A stretch of 64,000 bases of DNA from Thermobispora bispora DSM 43833 (GTDB taxonomy: Bacteria > Actinomycetota > Actinomycetes > Streptosporangiales > Streptosporangiaceae), in NCBI RefSeq assembly GCF_000092645.1, contig NC_014165.1, forward strand, positions 3,038,001 to 3,102,000, in the 5' to 3' direction. The notes beneath the pieces were generated by a model, which had not been told where the DNA came from, searched no databases, and worked only from the letters and a program-made list of their open reading frames with translations. Positions 1 through 8,914 of this stretch are shown here, in pieces; within the stretch, counting starts at the first letter, position 1; each line of letters begins with the position of its first letter. Both the position numbers and the translations under genes were made by a program.

Positions 1-1
1 C

Positions 2-388
2 CGGCACGAGCTCGCCGTCCTCTGCCAGGCGCCCACCCCGGAGAGCCCGGATGAGGTGGCCGACCTCGCCCGGAGCCTGCTGCCCGGCGGGCCGCGGGCG
101 GTCGTGGTCACCCTCGGCGCCGACGGGGCCATGGTGGTCACCGCCGACGGCGTGGCCCGGGTGCCCGCGGTGCCGGTGCGGGCGGTGGACGCCACGGCCG
201 CCGGGGACAGCTTCTGCGCCGGCCTGGTGGCCGGGCTGCTCGCCGGGGAGCCGCTCGCCGAGGCGGCGGCCCGGGGCTGCCGCGCCGCCGCGGTCACGGT
301 CTCCCGGCCCGGGGCGATCGACGCGCTGCCCACGGCCGCGGACCTCGCCGCCCCTCCCGCGCCCGGCCCCGCCGCCTCGCCGGCCTGA
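2..388 (+). CDS. PfkB-family carbohydrate kinase, C-terminal part (5' end outside window)
   Basis: This is the C-terminal ~128 residues of a ribokinase/PfkB-family sugar kinase. The reading frame is open from base 2, so the start lies left of the window. The conserved PfkB signature near the C-terminus is visible (VDATAAGDSFCAGLVAG), with the catalytic Asp of the GAGD-type anion-hole motif in the variant AAGD. Before it comes the usual strand (AVVVTLGADGAMVV) in which the family binds ATP. The members phosphorylate sugars or nucleosides with ATP in the cytoplasm. The substrate cannot be read from this fragment, though ribokinase-like enzymes are often found with purine or nucleoside catabolic genes such as those that follow. 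The gene converges with the allantoicase gene. Confidence 0.85.
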   Translation, partial: RHELAVLCQAPTPESPDEVADLARSLLPGGPRAVVVTLGADGAMVVTADGVARVPAVPVRAVDATAAGDSFCAGLVAGLLAGEPLAEAAARGCRAAAVTVSRPGAIDALPTAADLAAPPAPGPAASPA

Positions 389-390
389 CA

Positions 391-413
391 CCGGTACGGC
401 CCGGCCGTACCGG
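391..413. terminator. Hairpin between convergent kinase and allantoicase genes
   Basis: A perfect 11-bp inverted repeat (CCGGTACGGCC, one-base centre, GGCCGTACCGG) lies 3 bases after the kinase stop. There is no T-tract, which is common for actinobacterial terminators. With a one-base centre it could also be a palindromic protein site. Its position just after a stop codon favours a terminator. Confidence 0.45.
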
Positions 414-570
414 CCCTCCGGCGGCGTGACGGTCGCGGGCGCGTCCGCCGAACGGGGGCATGCCGAGACGTGCGCGCCCGCCGGGCGTGCCGAGGCGCCG
501 GGCGGGCGCGCTGCCCCACCGGGCCGGTGAACCGGTCCCGGGCCGGTGACGTGCGCGATCCCGGCCGGGG

Positions 571-1716
571 TCAGCCGAGCAGGGCGGCGCGGACCGGTTC
601 GGGCAGCGCGTCGAGGCCGGGGAAGGGCCGGCGCGCGACGAGCGCGGCCGCGTCCTCGCCGCTCAGCCCGGCCTCCCCTTGGAGCACGGCGCGGGCGTGA
701 CCCCCGGGGAGCAGGTTGAGCCAGCGCAGCACCAGCTCCTCCCGGGCGCCCGGCGCGAGCTCCCCGTGCACGCGGAGCCGGGCCAGCCCGCCGTCGGGGT
801 ACACGTCGAGCCGCACGTGGGTCACCGCGCGGGCCGGGTCGGTGCGGAACCGGTGCCGGGTGTCGGGCTGGAGCCGGGTCCGCGGCACCAGGTCGAACCA
901 CGCGCCCTCGTCCGCGAGGTCGCCGGTGCGCGCGTCGATGCCGCGCAGCCGGGCCCACCCGGGCGCGTTGCCGAGGAAGTACGAGGTGTCGAGCTCGACC
1001 AGCCGCACGTGCCCCGCGGCGCCGAGCCGTACCGTGACGTGGTCGTTGCCGCCGTCGCGGCGCCGCGCGTTCTCCCACCCCTCGCCCATGTGCCGGGCCC
1101 GGCCGGGCAGCAGCAGGTTCACCGGCGAGGAGTAGAACATGTTCGAGCAGTCGACGATCGTGCCGCCGTTCTCCAGGGCGGCGAGGTCGACCGTGCCGAT
1201 GAGGAACCGGGGGTCGGGCACCGGCTCGCCGTGGACCCGGAACCGGGCCACCCCGCCGTCCGGGTAGATGGAGAGCCGGACGTGGGTGAAGCACCGCTCC
1301 ACGGCCACGGGGTACCGGTTGGCGTGGTCGCCCTGCGCCGGTGACTTGGGGACGAGCGGCACCCACTCGGCCTCCGCGAGCTCGGCCGGCGAGGGGTGGC
1401 CCTCGACGCTCGCCGCCTCGACCGAGACGTACGGCGGGTAGTTGCCGCGGAAGTACGCGGTGTCCACCACCACCCCGCGCACCACGCCGGGGACCCCGAG
1501 CCGCACCACCGCGTGGTCGTGGCCGGGCTCCCGGCGGCGCCGGGTCTCCCACCCGTCGTACACCTTTCCCTTGTGGCCGAACGCGGCCGGGTCGAACACC
1601 GGCGGCTCGGGCTTGATCAGGTTCTCCCGCTCGGCGAAGAACTCGTCGTTGGCGTACACGACGCTCCCGCCGAGGGCCCGGGAGGCGAGGTCGGGCAGGT
1701 GCGTGAAGTCCGTCAT
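571..1716 (-). CDS. alc: Allantoicase
   Basis: Allantoicase (allantoate amidinohydrolase) hydrolyses allantoate to ureidoglycolate and urea in the purine degradation pathway. The 381-residue protein shows the family's internal duplication. Two related lobes each contain a V(V/L)R-G...VVVDT(A/S)YF(R/L)GN-type segment, once at about residues 85-97 and again at about 240-252. Each lobe ends with a THVRL(S/D)(I/V)YPDGG-A(L/R)FRVHGE-type motif. Length is normal for the family. The start ATG is preceded by GAGGGGA and overlaps the stop of the upstream allantoinase by 4 bases, so the two are translationally coupled. Together with allantoinase and urate oxidase it makes a urate-to-ureidoglycolate route. 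Confidence 0.93.
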   Translation of the reverse strand: MTDFTHLPDLASRALGGSVVYANDEFFAERENLIKPEPPVFDPAAFGHKGKVYDGWETRRRREPGHDHAVVRLGVPGVVRGVVVDTAYFRGNYPPYVSVEAASVEGHPSPAELAEAEWVPLVPKSPAQGDHANRYPVAVERCFTHVRLSIYPDGGVARFRVHGEPVPDPRFLIGTVDLAALENGGTIVDCSNMFYSSPVNLLLPGRARHMGEGWENARRRDGGNDHVTVRLGAAGHVRLVELDTSYFLGNAPGWARLRGIDARTGDLADEGAWFDLVPRTRLQPDTRHRFRTDPARAVTHVRLDVYPDGGLARLRVHGELAPGAREELVLRWLNLLPGGHARAVLQGEAGLSGEDAAALVARRPFPGLDALPEPVRAALLG

Positions 1717-3047
1717 GCTTCCCCTCGTCTGAGCAGCCGGCCGGCCGGCTCGCCGCCCACCTCGGCGCCGCGGAGCCAGGTCCGCCGGACCACCCCGGTG
1801 AGCGTCCGGCCGGCGTACGGGGTGATCGGGTTCCGGTGGTGGAGGCGGGCGGGGTCCACGGTGAACTCCTCATCCGGGGCGAACACGCAGAAGTCAGCGT
1901 CGTACCCGACCGCGATGCGGCCCTTCCGCCGCAGCCCGGCGATCTCGGCGGGCCGTTCGGCGAGCCAGCGCGCCACGTCGCGGAGCGTGTGCCCGCGCCG
2001 GCGCGCCTCGGTCCACACCGCGGGCAGGCCGAGCTGCAGCGAGGAGATGCCGCCCCAGGCGAGGCCGAAGTCGCCCGCGTCGAGGCGCTTGAGGTCGGGG
2101 GTGCACGGCGAGTGGTCGGAGACCACGCAGTCCACGGCCCCGCGGGCGAGCCCGGCCCAGAGCCGCTCCCGGTGGGCCGCCTCCCGGATCGGCGGGCAGC
2201 ACTTGAACTGGGTGGCGCCGTCCGGGATCTCCTCCGCGGCGAAGGTGAGGTAGTGCGGGCAGGTCTCCACGGTGATCCGGACCCCGTCGCGCCGCGCCGC
2301 CTCGATCATCGCGAGCGCGTCCGAGCTCGCCAGGTGGAGGATGTGCACCCGGCACCCGGTGGCGGCCGCCGCCTCGATCACCCGGGCGATCGCCGCGTCC
2401 TCGGCCCGGCTGGGCCGGGAGGCGAGGAAGTCCCGGTAGCGCCGGCCGCGGGCCGCCGGCGCCCGCCCGATCTCGGCCGGGTCCTCGGCGTGGACGAGCA
2501 CGAGCCCGCCGAACCGGGCCACCTCGGCGAGCACCTCGGCGAGCAGGGCCGGGTCGAGGTGGCCGAACTCCTCGACCCCCGAGTCGATGAGGAAGCACTT
2601 GAAGCCGAACACCCCGGCCTCGTGCAGCGGGCGCAGCTTGCCGAGGTTGCCCGGTACGGCGCCGCCCCAGAAGCCCACGTCCACGTGGCACCGGCCGGCG
2701 GCGCTCGCCCGCTTGGCCTCGAGCGCGGCCGGGTCGACGGTCGGCGGGACGCTGTTGAGCGGCATGTCGATGAGGGTGGTGATCCCCCCGGCCGCGGCCG
2801 CCCGGGTCGCGGTGGCGAAGCCCTCCCACTCGGTGCGGCCGGGCTCGTTGACGTGGACGTGGGTGTCGACCAGGCCGGGCAGCAGGACCACGTCGTCGCC
2901 GTACTCGACCACCCGGTCCCCGGTGAGCGCGGAGCCGAGCGGCTCGACCGCGGTGATCCTCCCGCCGGTGACGCCGATGCACCGGCCGGTCTCCCCGGCG
3001 CCGGTGATGACCCGCCGGGCCCGTATGACGAGGTCGTGGCGGCTCGT
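1713..3047 (-). CDS. allB: Allantoinase, apparent ACG start codon
   Basis: Allantoinase opens the hydantoin ring of allantoin to give allantoate. The protein belongs to the dihydroorotase/hydantoinase amidohydrolases. Visible zinc-site motifs are [28 protein letters not shown] (carbamylated Lys region), VHAEDP, HILHLAS and CVVSDHSPC. The family normally begins a few residues before the strand [11 protein letters not shown]. At that place there is no ATG, GTG or TTG. There is an ACG (base 3047), five bases after a good Shine-Dalgarno GGGAGG. The only upstream in-frame starts (ATG at 3143, GTG at 3128) would add about 30 Arg/Ala-rich residues and have no ribosome site. I therefore place the start at the ACG, giving 444 residues, a normal allantoinase length. 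A point change from ATG, or a sequencing error, would give the same picture. Confidence 0.9.
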   Translation of the reverse strand, partial: TSRHDLVIRARRVITGAGETGRCIGVTGGRITAVEPLGSALTGDRVVEYGDDVVLLPGLVDTHVHVNEPGRTEWEGFATATRAAAAGGITTLIDMPLNSVPPTVDPAALEAKRASAAGRCHVDVGFWGGAVPGNLGKLRPLHEAGVFGFKCFLIDSGVEEFGHLDPALLAEVLAEVARFGGLVLVHAEDPAEIGRAPAARGRRYRDFLASRPSRAEDAAIARVIEAAAATGCRVHILHLASSDALAMIEAARRDGVRITVETCPHYLTFAAEEIPDGATQFKCCPPIREAAHRERLWAGLARGAVDCVVSDHSPCTPDLKRLDAGDFGLAWGGISSLQLGLPAVWTEARRRGHTLRDVARWLAERPAEIAGLRRKGRIAVGYDADFCVFAPDEEFTVDPARLHHRNPITPYAGRTLTGVVRRTWLRGAEVGGEPAGRLLRRGEA

Positions 3048-3195
3048 GGTGTCCTCCCTGTGTCGTGCGGTGGCGGTGTCCGCCGCCCGGGCGGGGCGCC
3101 CCTGGCGGAGCACCGCCGGGTGGTGCACCGGTCCCCGCCGCATGGGGGCGGCGCCGGCCGTACGGGCCGTTCCGGTACGGCCGGCCGGGGCGGGG

Positions 3196-4323
3196 TCACG
3201 CGGCCCGGAGGTGCCGGGCGGCGATCAGCTCCGCGGCCCGCTCGAGCAGCGGGCCGGCCTCGGCCATGCAGCGGTCCGGGTCGGGTTCGAGGTCGGTGAG
3301 CGGGTAGGCGGCGTCGATGCCGATCCGGGCGAGCTCGGCGGCGGTGAGCGTGCACCGGCCGGCCACGGCGACCACGGGCACCCCGTGCTCGCGCGCGGCC
3401 GCGGCCACGCCCGCCGGGGCCTTGCCGTGGAGGGTCTGCGCGTCCAGGGACCCCTCGCCGGTGACGACGAGCGCGGCTCCCTTGACCGCCGGCCGGAAGC
3501 CGAGCACGTCGAGCAGGAGGGCGATGCCCGGGCGCAGGGTTGCCCCGAGCACGGCGACCGCGGCGAACCCGACCCCGCCCGCGGCCCCGGCACCGGGCGT
3601 CTCGGTGCGGTCGGCCCCGGTGGCCGCGGTGACCAGCTCCGCCCACCGGGCGAGCCCGGCATCGAGCACCGCGATCTCGGCCGGGCCGGCCCCCTTCTGC
3701 GGGCCGTACACCGCGGCGGCGCCGCGCGGGCCGAGCAGCGGGTTGTCGACGTCGCAGGCGACGGTGAGCTCCACCTCGCGCAGCCGGGGGTGGAGCCCGG
3801 TCAGGTCGATCCGGGCGAGGTCGCGCAGCGCGGCCCCGCCCGGGGGGAGCTCGTTCCCGTCGCGGTCGAGGAGCACGCCGCCGAGGGCCTGGACCATGCC
3901 CGCCCCGCCATCGGTGCAGGCGCTCCCGCCGATGCCGAGGACCAGGCGGGCGCAGCCCGCGTCGAGGGCGGCGGCCATGACCTCGCCGGTGCCGCGGCTG
4001 CTCGCCCGGAGCGGGTCCGGGCGCCCGCCGGGCAGCCGGGCCAGCCCGGACACGTCGGCGAGCTCCACCACCGCGGTGCCGTCCCGCTCCGCGTACGCGG
4101 TGTCCACCGGCTCCCCGGTGGGCCCGGTCGCGCGGACCGGCACCCGCCGGAACCCGGCGGAGATCACCGCGTCGAGCGTGCCCTCGCCGCCGTCGGCCAC
4201 CGGCAGCGTCGCCACGGACAGCCCGGGTACGGCACGGCGCAGGCCGGCGGCGACGTGCCGGGCCACCTCAGCCGCGGTGAGGGAGCCTTTGAACTTGTCC
4301 GGGGCGACGACGACGTGGGGCAT
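3196..4323 (-). CDS. glxK: Glycerate 2-kinase (GlxK type)
   Basis: Class II glycerate kinase, which phosphorylates D-glycerate with ATP. In allantoin catabolism glyoxylate is converted through tartronate semialdehyde to glycerate, so this enzyme returns the carbon to glycolysis. The 375-residue protein has the family opening [18 protein letters not shown], the motif VADGGEGT(L)DA, the segment [22 protein letters not shown], and the C-terminal [18 protein letters not shown]. Length and order are typical of GlxK/GarK. It lies between urate oxidase and allantoinase on the same strand with short gaps, as part of the purine-degradation set. The enzymes that would make glycerate from glyoxylate (glyoxylate carboligase, tartronate semialdehyde reductase) are not adjacent. 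Confidence 0.93.
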   Translation of the reverse strand: MPHVVVAPDKFKGSLTAAEVARHVAAGLRRAVPGLSVATLPVADGGEGTLDAVISAGFRRVPVRATGPTGEPVDTAYAERDGTAVVELADVSGLARLPGGRPDPLRASSRGTGEVMAAALDAGCARLVLGIGGSACTDGGAGMVQALGGVLLDRDGNELPPGGAALRDLARIDLTGLHPRLREVELTVACDVDNPLLGPRGAAAVYGPQKGAGPAEIAVLDAGLARWAELVTAATGADRTETPGAGAAGGVGFAAVAVLGATLRPGIALLLDVLGFRPAVKGAALVVTGEGSLDAQTLHGKAPAGVAAAAREHGVPVVAVAGRCTLTAAELARIGIDAAYPLTDLEPDPDRCMAEAGPLLERAAELIAARHLRAA

Positions 4324-4380
4324 TCCGGTTGCTCCGCGGTCCGGGCCGCCGCGGTGGCGGCGGGCTCGCTGCCGACCCTG

Positions 4381-5286
4381 TCAGCAGAAGCCGGGCGTGG
4401 CAAGCCAGGCCTCGGGCGCCTCGGGCACGTCGTCGCGCACCACCGACGCCTCGATCAGCCCGTACGGCCGGTCGGACGCGTAGAACACCTCGCCCGGGTT
4501 GTCGAGGCCGAACGGCTGCAGGTCGACGAGGAAGTGGTGCTTGTTCGGGGCGGAGAGCCGGATCTCCGCGATCTCCGGGTGGGCCTCGAGCACCGCGCTG
4601 CCCATGGCGTACAGCGTCTGCTGGAGCGCGAGGCTGTGCACGGTGGCGAACTGCCGCAGCAGGATCGACCGGACCGAGGCGAAGGTCTTGTCCCAGTCGA
4701 CGTCGGTGGTGAGGTACCGCCACCGGGTGTGCAGGCTGGTGGCGAGGATCCGGTCGTGGGTCTCCTCCAGGGTGGTGTACTCGTCCTTGAGGAAGCCGTG
4801 GAACTCCGACCCCGTGGTCTTGGCGATGATCAGGTCGGAGATGCCGGAGAGCACCCAGGCGCGGCGCTCATCGCCCCGGCCCTCGACGGTCACCACGGTG
4901 GTGCGGGTGCCCTGGCCGCGGCGGACGAAGCCGTGGTCGTGCCCGGTGCCGTCGACGTCGATGCGGTCCCAGGCGTACTCCTCGATGGCGATGCGCGCCC
5001 CGGTGGCGGCCGGGACCTGCCGGAGGAAGTGGTCGCCGAGCGTGAGCGCGAAGTCCTCGATCGCCCGGATGCCCTCCTTCTTGGCGAGGGCGTAGACGGT
5101 GTTCTTCTGGGTGTCGGTCGGCAGCACGTGCGACTGGTCGCCGGTGACGTGCGCGTCGGTGAAGTCCCCGCGGAGCGCGGTCCACACGTTGAGGTCGCGG
5201 ACCTCATGCCGCGGCGTGTCCCGGTAGACCCGGAACACGCGGACCTCCGCCTTGCCGTACTGGTTGCGTCCGAGGACGATGGCCAT
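4381..5286 (-). CDS. uox: Urate oxidase (uricase)
   Basis: Cofactor-independent urate oxidase, which converts urate and O2 to 5-hydroxyisourate. The 301-residue length is standard. The family opening LGRNQYGKAEVRVFRV supplies the catalytic Lys (K12 here). The motif LPTDTQKNTVYALAKK carries the conserved Thr of the Thr-Lys catalytic pair. The C-terminal half has the tunnelling-fold signatures SGISDLIIAKTTGSEFHGFLKDEYTTL and SAPNKHHFLVDLQPFGLDNPGEVF. No gene for 5-hydroxyisourate hydrolase or OHCU decarboxylase is next to it. Either these steps are encoded elsewhere or they proceed spontaneously. A long upstream region of 479 bases with a palindrome and short repeats suggests its own regulation. 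Confidence 0.96.
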   Translation of the reverse strand: MAIVLGRNQYGKAEVRVFRVYRDTPRHEVRDLNVWTALRGDFTDAHVTGDQSHVLPTDTQKNTVYALAKKEGIRAIEDFALTLGDHFLRQVPAATGARIAIEEYAWDRIDVDGTGHDHGFVRRGQGTRTTVVTVEGRGDERRAWVLSGISDLIIAKTTGSEFHGFLKDEYTTLEETHDRILATSLHTRWRYLTTDVDWDKTFASVRSILLRQFATVHSLALQQTLYAMGSAVLEAHPEIAEIRLSAPNKHHFLVDLQPFGLDNPGEVFYASDRPYGLIEASVVRDDVPEAPEAWLATPGFC

Positions 5287-5765
5287 GATCAGCTCCTAGG
5301 CAGGTCGACGTGGCCGAAGCGTGCTGCGGCACGGTGCGCACCGGGCGCGTCTTCCTGTGGCCGAGGAGGCGGACGCCCGGCCTCCCGCCTCGATCACCGG
5401 GCGCCCCTCCTCGGCTCGGAGCCTAAGTTCGCGATCAGCCATCGTCAACAGTTTGTTGAAGAATTGCCCCGATCGGCGGCACATGATGACAGATGTCGCT
5501 GTTGCAGGAGGAAATGGGACGATCAACGCCGACGGAGTGCCGACGATCAGCGCCGACGGTGGTCGAACGTCCGCAGGGCCGCGGTGAGACGGACGATCAG
5601 CGTTGACAGCGGATGAACCTCGCCCGCGACCGAGGTGGACGAGGCACCTGGCACCCTGGGTGAGCCGGCGATCCCAAGGCCGACAATCCCCACGGACGCG
5701 GCCGGTGATCGGCGCTGGCCGGTCTGACCGCCGATGAACAGGGCGACGACGAGAGACGTGGCCGA
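5287..5765. promoter_or_regulatory. Non-coding region upstream of urate oxidase
   Basis: No gene is seen here. The region is less GC-rich than its surroundings around 5410-5520. It contains a perfect palindrome TCAACA-GTT-TGTTGA at 5445-5459, which is a plausible operator for urate oxidase. Two 18-base copies of GACGATCARCGCCGACGG lie at 5518-5535 and 5542-5559, with a related copy GACGATCAGCGTTGACAGCGG at 5592-5612. Looser relatives lie at 5705-5722 and 5761-5781. The repeats may be binding sites or drifted duplications. Confidence 0.5.
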
Positions 5766-6131
5766 TCAGCGCCGGCCGCGGTTCAGGTAGTTGTAGACGG
5801 TGAACCGGCTCACCCCGAGCGCCTCGGCGACCAGCTCCGCCGACTTGCGGAAGGCGAACGCCCCGCGCTCCTCCAGCAGCCGCACCGCGCGCTGCTTGGC
5901 CGAGCGGGGCAGGTCCCGTAACGGCCCGCCGAGCTCCCGCTCCACCTCGGCGATGAGCCGCTCGAGCCCACCACCTGGGTCGGGCAGCCGGACCCCGGCC
6001 ACCGTCTCCCCCTCCCAGACCAGCGGCACGTCACCGGCCTGGATCTCCTCGGGGGCCACCACCTCGCCGCCCACCCGTTCGACCAGCGGGAGCACCGCGG
6101 CGACCAGCGGATGCGAACGGGGATCAGCCAT
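5766..6131 (-). CDS. Small HTH transcriptional regulator (DauR/YheO-type HTH)
   Basis: A 121-residue protein whose last ~45 residues form a helix-turn-helix of the kind found at the C-terminus of DauR/YheO-like regulators (ELVAEALGVSRFTVYNYLNRGRR). The N-terminal ~70 residues (VGGEVVAPEEIQAGDVPLVWEGETVAGVRLP) look like a short remnant of a ligand-sensing (PAS-like) domain. It is therefore shorter than full YheO proteins (about 220 residues). The ATG overlaps the stop of the thiamine-binding-protein gene by 8 bases, so it is the last gene of a three-gene operon. By position between that operon and urate oxidase, a role in purine catabolic control is likely but unproven. Confidence 0.75.
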   Translation of the reverse strand: MADPRSHPLVAAVLPLVERVGGEVVAPEEIQAGDVPLVWEGETVAGVRLPDPGGGLERLIAEVERELGGPLRDLPRSAKQRAVRLLEERGAFAFRKSAELVAEALGVSRFTVYNYLNRGRR

Positions 6132-6369
6132 CGGTCTCCCGCTCGACCTGCACGGTCACCCGGGTGGCGCCGTTGGCGAACGCGGCCGCGAGCACGGAGT
6201 TGAGGACGGAGAGCACCCGGTCGGCCTCACCCTGGACCATCGTGCCGAGCGGCCCGAACTCGCAGGTCAGCCCGGACGCCCGGGCGGCCTCGAACGCGCT
6301 GGTGGCGTGCGCGGGCGGAGTGCCCTCGCCGACGAAGGGTTCGGTGGTGAACTCCGCGATGAGCCTCAT
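6124..6369 (-). CDS. Thiamine-binding (MTH1187/YqgV family) protein
   Basis: An 81-residue single-domain protein of the MTH1187/YqgV family, whose members have a ferredoxin-like fold and bind thiamine-type ligands. Typical features are the N-terminal strand RLIAEFTTEPF, the motif FGPLGTMVQGEADRVLSVLNS and the final strand ATRVTVQVERETD. It is linked by a 4-base ATGA overlap to the upstream aldolase gene and by an 8-base overlap to the downstream HTH gene, so the three are co-translated. The reason a thiamine-binding protein accompanies a malate-synthase-like aldolase is not evident from the sequence. Confidence 0.85.
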   Translation of the reverse strand: MRLIAEFTTEPFVGEGTPPAHATSAFEAARASGLTCEFGPLGTMVQGEADRVLSVLNSVLAAAFANGATRVTVQVERETDG

Positions 6370-7703
6370 GGCCGGAGACTACCGCCCGGCCGACCCGGGC
6401 GCCCGGCGGTCGGAGCGCCCGGCGCCGCCGCACCCCCGGGCGCCTCGCGCCGGTAGAAGCGGTCGAGGGCCGCGCGGTCCAGGCCGGTGAGCCGCTCGAC
6501 CTCGTCCGCGCCGAGCGCGCCGCAGTCCAGCCCGCGGATCAGGTACCCGGCCAGTGCCTGCGCGGTGGCCGGCTCGTCGAGCACCTGCGAGCCCGCCCGA
6601 TCGGCGTACGCGCGCAGCCGGGCCGCGGCCGCGGGCAGCCCGTCCCGGAAGAAGGCGTAGGTGGCGAGGAACCGGGTGGGGAGCTGGGCCGGGTGCAGGT
6701 CCCACCCCTGGTAGAACCCGCGCTCCAGGGAGCGGCGCACCAGCCGGGCGTGGAGCCGCCACGCGGCGCGCACCGTGCCGGGGTCGCCGACCGGGAGCAC
6801 GTTCGTCGAGCCGTCGGACAGCCGCACCCCGGTGCCGGCCGCGGCCGCCTGCATCACCGCCTTGGCGAAGTCGGCGGCCGGGTGCTCCATGCTCTGGTAC
6901 GCGGCGGCGATGCCACAGGCCGCGCTGTAGTCGTAGGTGCCGTAGTGCAGGCCGGTGCACCGGCCCTGCGCCGCCTGGATCATCCGGGCCACGGTGGCCG
7001 TGCCGTCCGCCGCGATGATCGACTGCGGGGTCTCGATCTGGATCTCGAACCGCAGCCGCCCCGGCGGCAGGCCGTACGCCTCCTCGAGCCGCTCGCAGAC
7101 GAACACCATCGCCTCGACCTGCTCGACCGCGGTGACCTTGGGCAGGGTGACGACGAAGCCCTCGGGGAGCCCGCCGGCCTCGGCCAGGCCGCCCACCACC
7201 AGGTCGAGGGTGCGGATGCCCCGCCGCCGGGTGGCCGCCTCGAGGCTCTTGAACCGGATCCCGACGTACGGCGAGCGCGCGTGGCCGGCGGAGGCGAGCT
7301 GCTCGACCACGCGCCGCGCGTCGGCGTCCTCCCGTTCGTCGCCGCGGTGGCCGTACCCGTCCTCGAAGTCGATGCGGAGGTCCTCGATCGGCTCGGTGGT
7401 GAGCTTCGCCTCCACCCGCTCGAGCAGCTGCTCGGCGAGCTCCGGGTCGATCTGCGCCGCCTCGGCGACGGCCGCCAGGCCCCCGTGCTCGGCCGCCGCG
7501 GCCAGCGCCTGGGCGCCCCACTCCGCCACCAGGTCCGCGTGGTAGCGGTCCGCCGGGACGTAGACCGTGTGCACCGGCTGGCGGGTGCCCGGGTCCCCCG
7601 GATAGCACCGGGTGAGGCGGGCGTCGGCGTCGGCGAGCCGCGCGTCGACCTCGGCGAGCACGTCCTCGCCGAGCCGGCCAGCGCCTGGGGCGTTCTGGGT
7701 CAA
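6366..7703 (-). CDS. HpcH/HpaI-type aldolase (DUF6986, malate synthase/citrate lyase-like)
   Basis: A 445-residue TIM-barrel lyase related to the HpcH/HpaI and citrate-lyase beta families. Family marks are DLRIDFEDGYGHRGDEREDADA (acidic metal-binding strand), GIRFKSLEA (substrate Arg), FEIQIETPQSI (metal-binding Glu), and LHYGTYDYSAACGIAA. The closest type I recall is the DUF6986 group, often found with allantoin/glyoxylate genes in actinobacteria. A plausible reaction is aldol condensation or cleavage involving glyoxylate, as in malate synthase or malyl-CoA lyase. This would consume glyoxylate from ureidoglycolate. First gene of an operon with a thiamine-binding protein and an HTH regulator, divergent from an IclR regulator. 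Confidence 0.8.
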   Translation of the reverse strand: MTQNAPGAGRLGEDVLAEVDARLADADARLTRCYPGDPGTRQPVHTVYVPADRYHADLVAEWGAQALAAAAEHGGLAAVAEAAQIDPELAEQLLERVEAKLTTEPIEDLRIDFEDGYGHRGDEREDADARRVVEQLASAGHARSPYVGIRFKSLEAATRRRGIRTLDLVVGGLAEAGGLPEGFVVTLPKVTAVEQVEAMVFVCERLEEAYGLPPGRLRFEIQIETPQSIIAADGTATVARMIQAAQGRCTGLHYGTYDYSAACGIAAAYQSMEHPAADFAKAVMQAAAAGTGVRLSDGSTNVLPVGDPGTVRAAWRLHARLVRRSLERGFYQGWDLHPAQLPTRFLATYAFFRDGLPAAAARLRAYADRAGSQVLDEPATAQALAGYLIRGLDCGALGADEVERLTGLDRAALDRFYRREAPGGAAAPGAPTAGRPGRPGGSLRP

Positions 7704-7847
7704 CGTTGCCTCCTCGCACGTGGCGGGCGGGGCGGTGACGCGGCCTTCATGCGGCGGACGTCTCCTCGCGCGGCCTGGCCGTGTCGTCTTCGGCCGGCCG
7801 CCGCGCCGGACGGCGGTCTGGCGTCACCGGTCGCCGGACCGTGATCC

Positions 7848-7861
7848 TTCTGTATGGTGAA
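7848..7861 (-). promoter_or_regulatory. Putative IclR operator, copy 1 (aldolase side)
   Basis: Read on the minus strand this is TTCACCATACAGAA. It fits the pattern TTCA-NNAT-NCNGAA shared with a second copy 60-70 bases away. It lies upstream of the aldolase operon in the divergent promoter region with the IclR gene. The TTC...GAA half-site arrangement with an AT-containing centre fits IclR-family sites. Confidence 0.45.
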
Positions 7862-7916
7862 CGATCCCTACCGCGTTACGGAAGTTCGCGCTCCAGGGGG
7901 CGACCTGCGGTAGTAG

Positions 7917-7938
7917 GCTTTTCAGTATCCGGAAAAGC
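7917..7938 (+). promoter_or_regulatory. Putative IclR autoregulatory operator, copy 2
   Basis: An inverted repeat GCTTTTC-AGTATCCG-GAAAAGC with 7-bp perfect arms ends 14 bases before the IclR start. The core TTCAGTATCCGGAA (7921-7934) matches the TTCANNATNCNGAA pattern of copy 1. Position between promoter and start codon suits autorepression. Confidence 0.5.
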
Positions 7939-7952
7939 GGCGAGGGGGTAGC

Positions 7953-8723
7953 GTGGCGGCGAGCGAGCAGGCCGAACGCACCGGCGGCGTCCAATCGGTG
8001 ACCCGGGCCTTCCAGGTGCTGGAGGCCATGGCCGAGTCAGACGGGCGGATCAGCCTCTCCGCGCTCGCCACCGCCTGCGACCTTCCGCTGCCCACCATCC
8101 ACCGGCTCGTCCGCACGCTCACCGACCTCGGGTACGTGCGCCAGGAGCCCTCCCGGCAGTACGCGCTCGGCCCCAAGCTGATCCGGCTCGGGGAGAGCGC
8201 CAGCCGGCTGCTCGGCACCTGGGCGCGGCCCCACCTCGCCGAGCTCGTCGACACCCTCGGCGAGACCGCCAACCTCGCGATGCTCGACGGGGACCGGGTG
8301 GTCTACGTCGGCCAGGTCCCCTCCCGGCACTCGATGCGGATGTTCACCGAGGTCGGCCGGAAGGTGTACGCCCACTGCACGGCGGTGGGGAAGGTCCTGC
8401 TCGCCAACCTCCCCGCCGAGCAGGTGCAGGAGATCCTGCGCCGCACCGGCATGCCCGCGCAGACCGAGCACACGATCACCGACCCGGAGCGGTTCGCCGA
8501 GGAGCTCGACCGGATCCGGGAGCGCGGCTACGCCACCGACGACGGCGAGCAGGAGGTCGGGGTCCGCTGTGTGGCCGTGGCCGTGCCCGGCGGCCCGGCC
8601 CAGATGGCCATCTCGATCTCCGGGCCGGTGACCCGGATGACCGACGAGCTGGTCGCGCGAGCCGTACCGCTGCTGCAGAAGGCGGCGGCCGCGCTCGCCG
8701 CCGACCTCACCCAGCGCTCCTAG
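7953..8723 (+). CDS. IclR-family transcriptional regulator (AllR-like)
   Basis: A 256-residue IclR-family regulator. The N-terminal winged helix (VTRAFQVLEAMAESDGRISLSALATACDLPLPTIHRLVRTL, about residues 10-55) is followed by the IclR effector domain. That domain has the motifs GETANLAMLDGDRVVYVGQVPS, YAHCTAVGKVLLA, ERGYATDDGEQEVGVRCVAVAV and the final helix of the family. The GTG start follows GAGGGGGT. It is divergent from the aldolase operon and next to allantoin genes. In this setting IclR proteins often act as glyoxylate/allantoin-responsive repressors (AllR). The assignment of effector is inference. Two copies of a common 14-base motif in the shared upstream region are the likely targets. 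Confidence 0.9.
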   Translation: MAASEQAERTGGVQSVTRAFQVLEAMAESDGRISLSALATACDLPLPTIHRLVRTLTDLGYVRQEPSRQYALGPKLIRLGESASRLLGTWARPHLAELVDTLGETANLAMLDGDRVVYVGQVPSRHSMRMFTEVGRKVYAHCTAVGKVLLANLPAEQVQEILRRTGMPAQTEHTITDPERFAEELDRIRERGYATDDGEQEVGVRCVAVAVPGGPAQMAISISGPVTRMTDELVARAVPLLQKAAAALAADLTQRS

Positions 8724-8914
8724 CCCGCGCGGTGACCTTGAATTCGGTGCGGTTACGGCGAATCCGCTGGCCAGCAGGTCTGCGGAATGGCGCCGGTCCG
8801 CCGTGGCAACGCCAGCGACACCTCCGATGCCTGGGGCATCGGCGATGGCCGCCGCCGCCTCTCTGACCGGGATCTTCGGCACTCCGTCGGGCGATCGTCC
8901 GCCGGAAAAGCAAA

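Noticed and set aside
2587-5616. A 1009-codon open frame on the plus strand
   Set aside because: It lies antisense to allantoinase, glycerate kinase and urate oxidase, has low-complexity Arg/Gly/Pro content and no family motif. It is a by-product of high GC.
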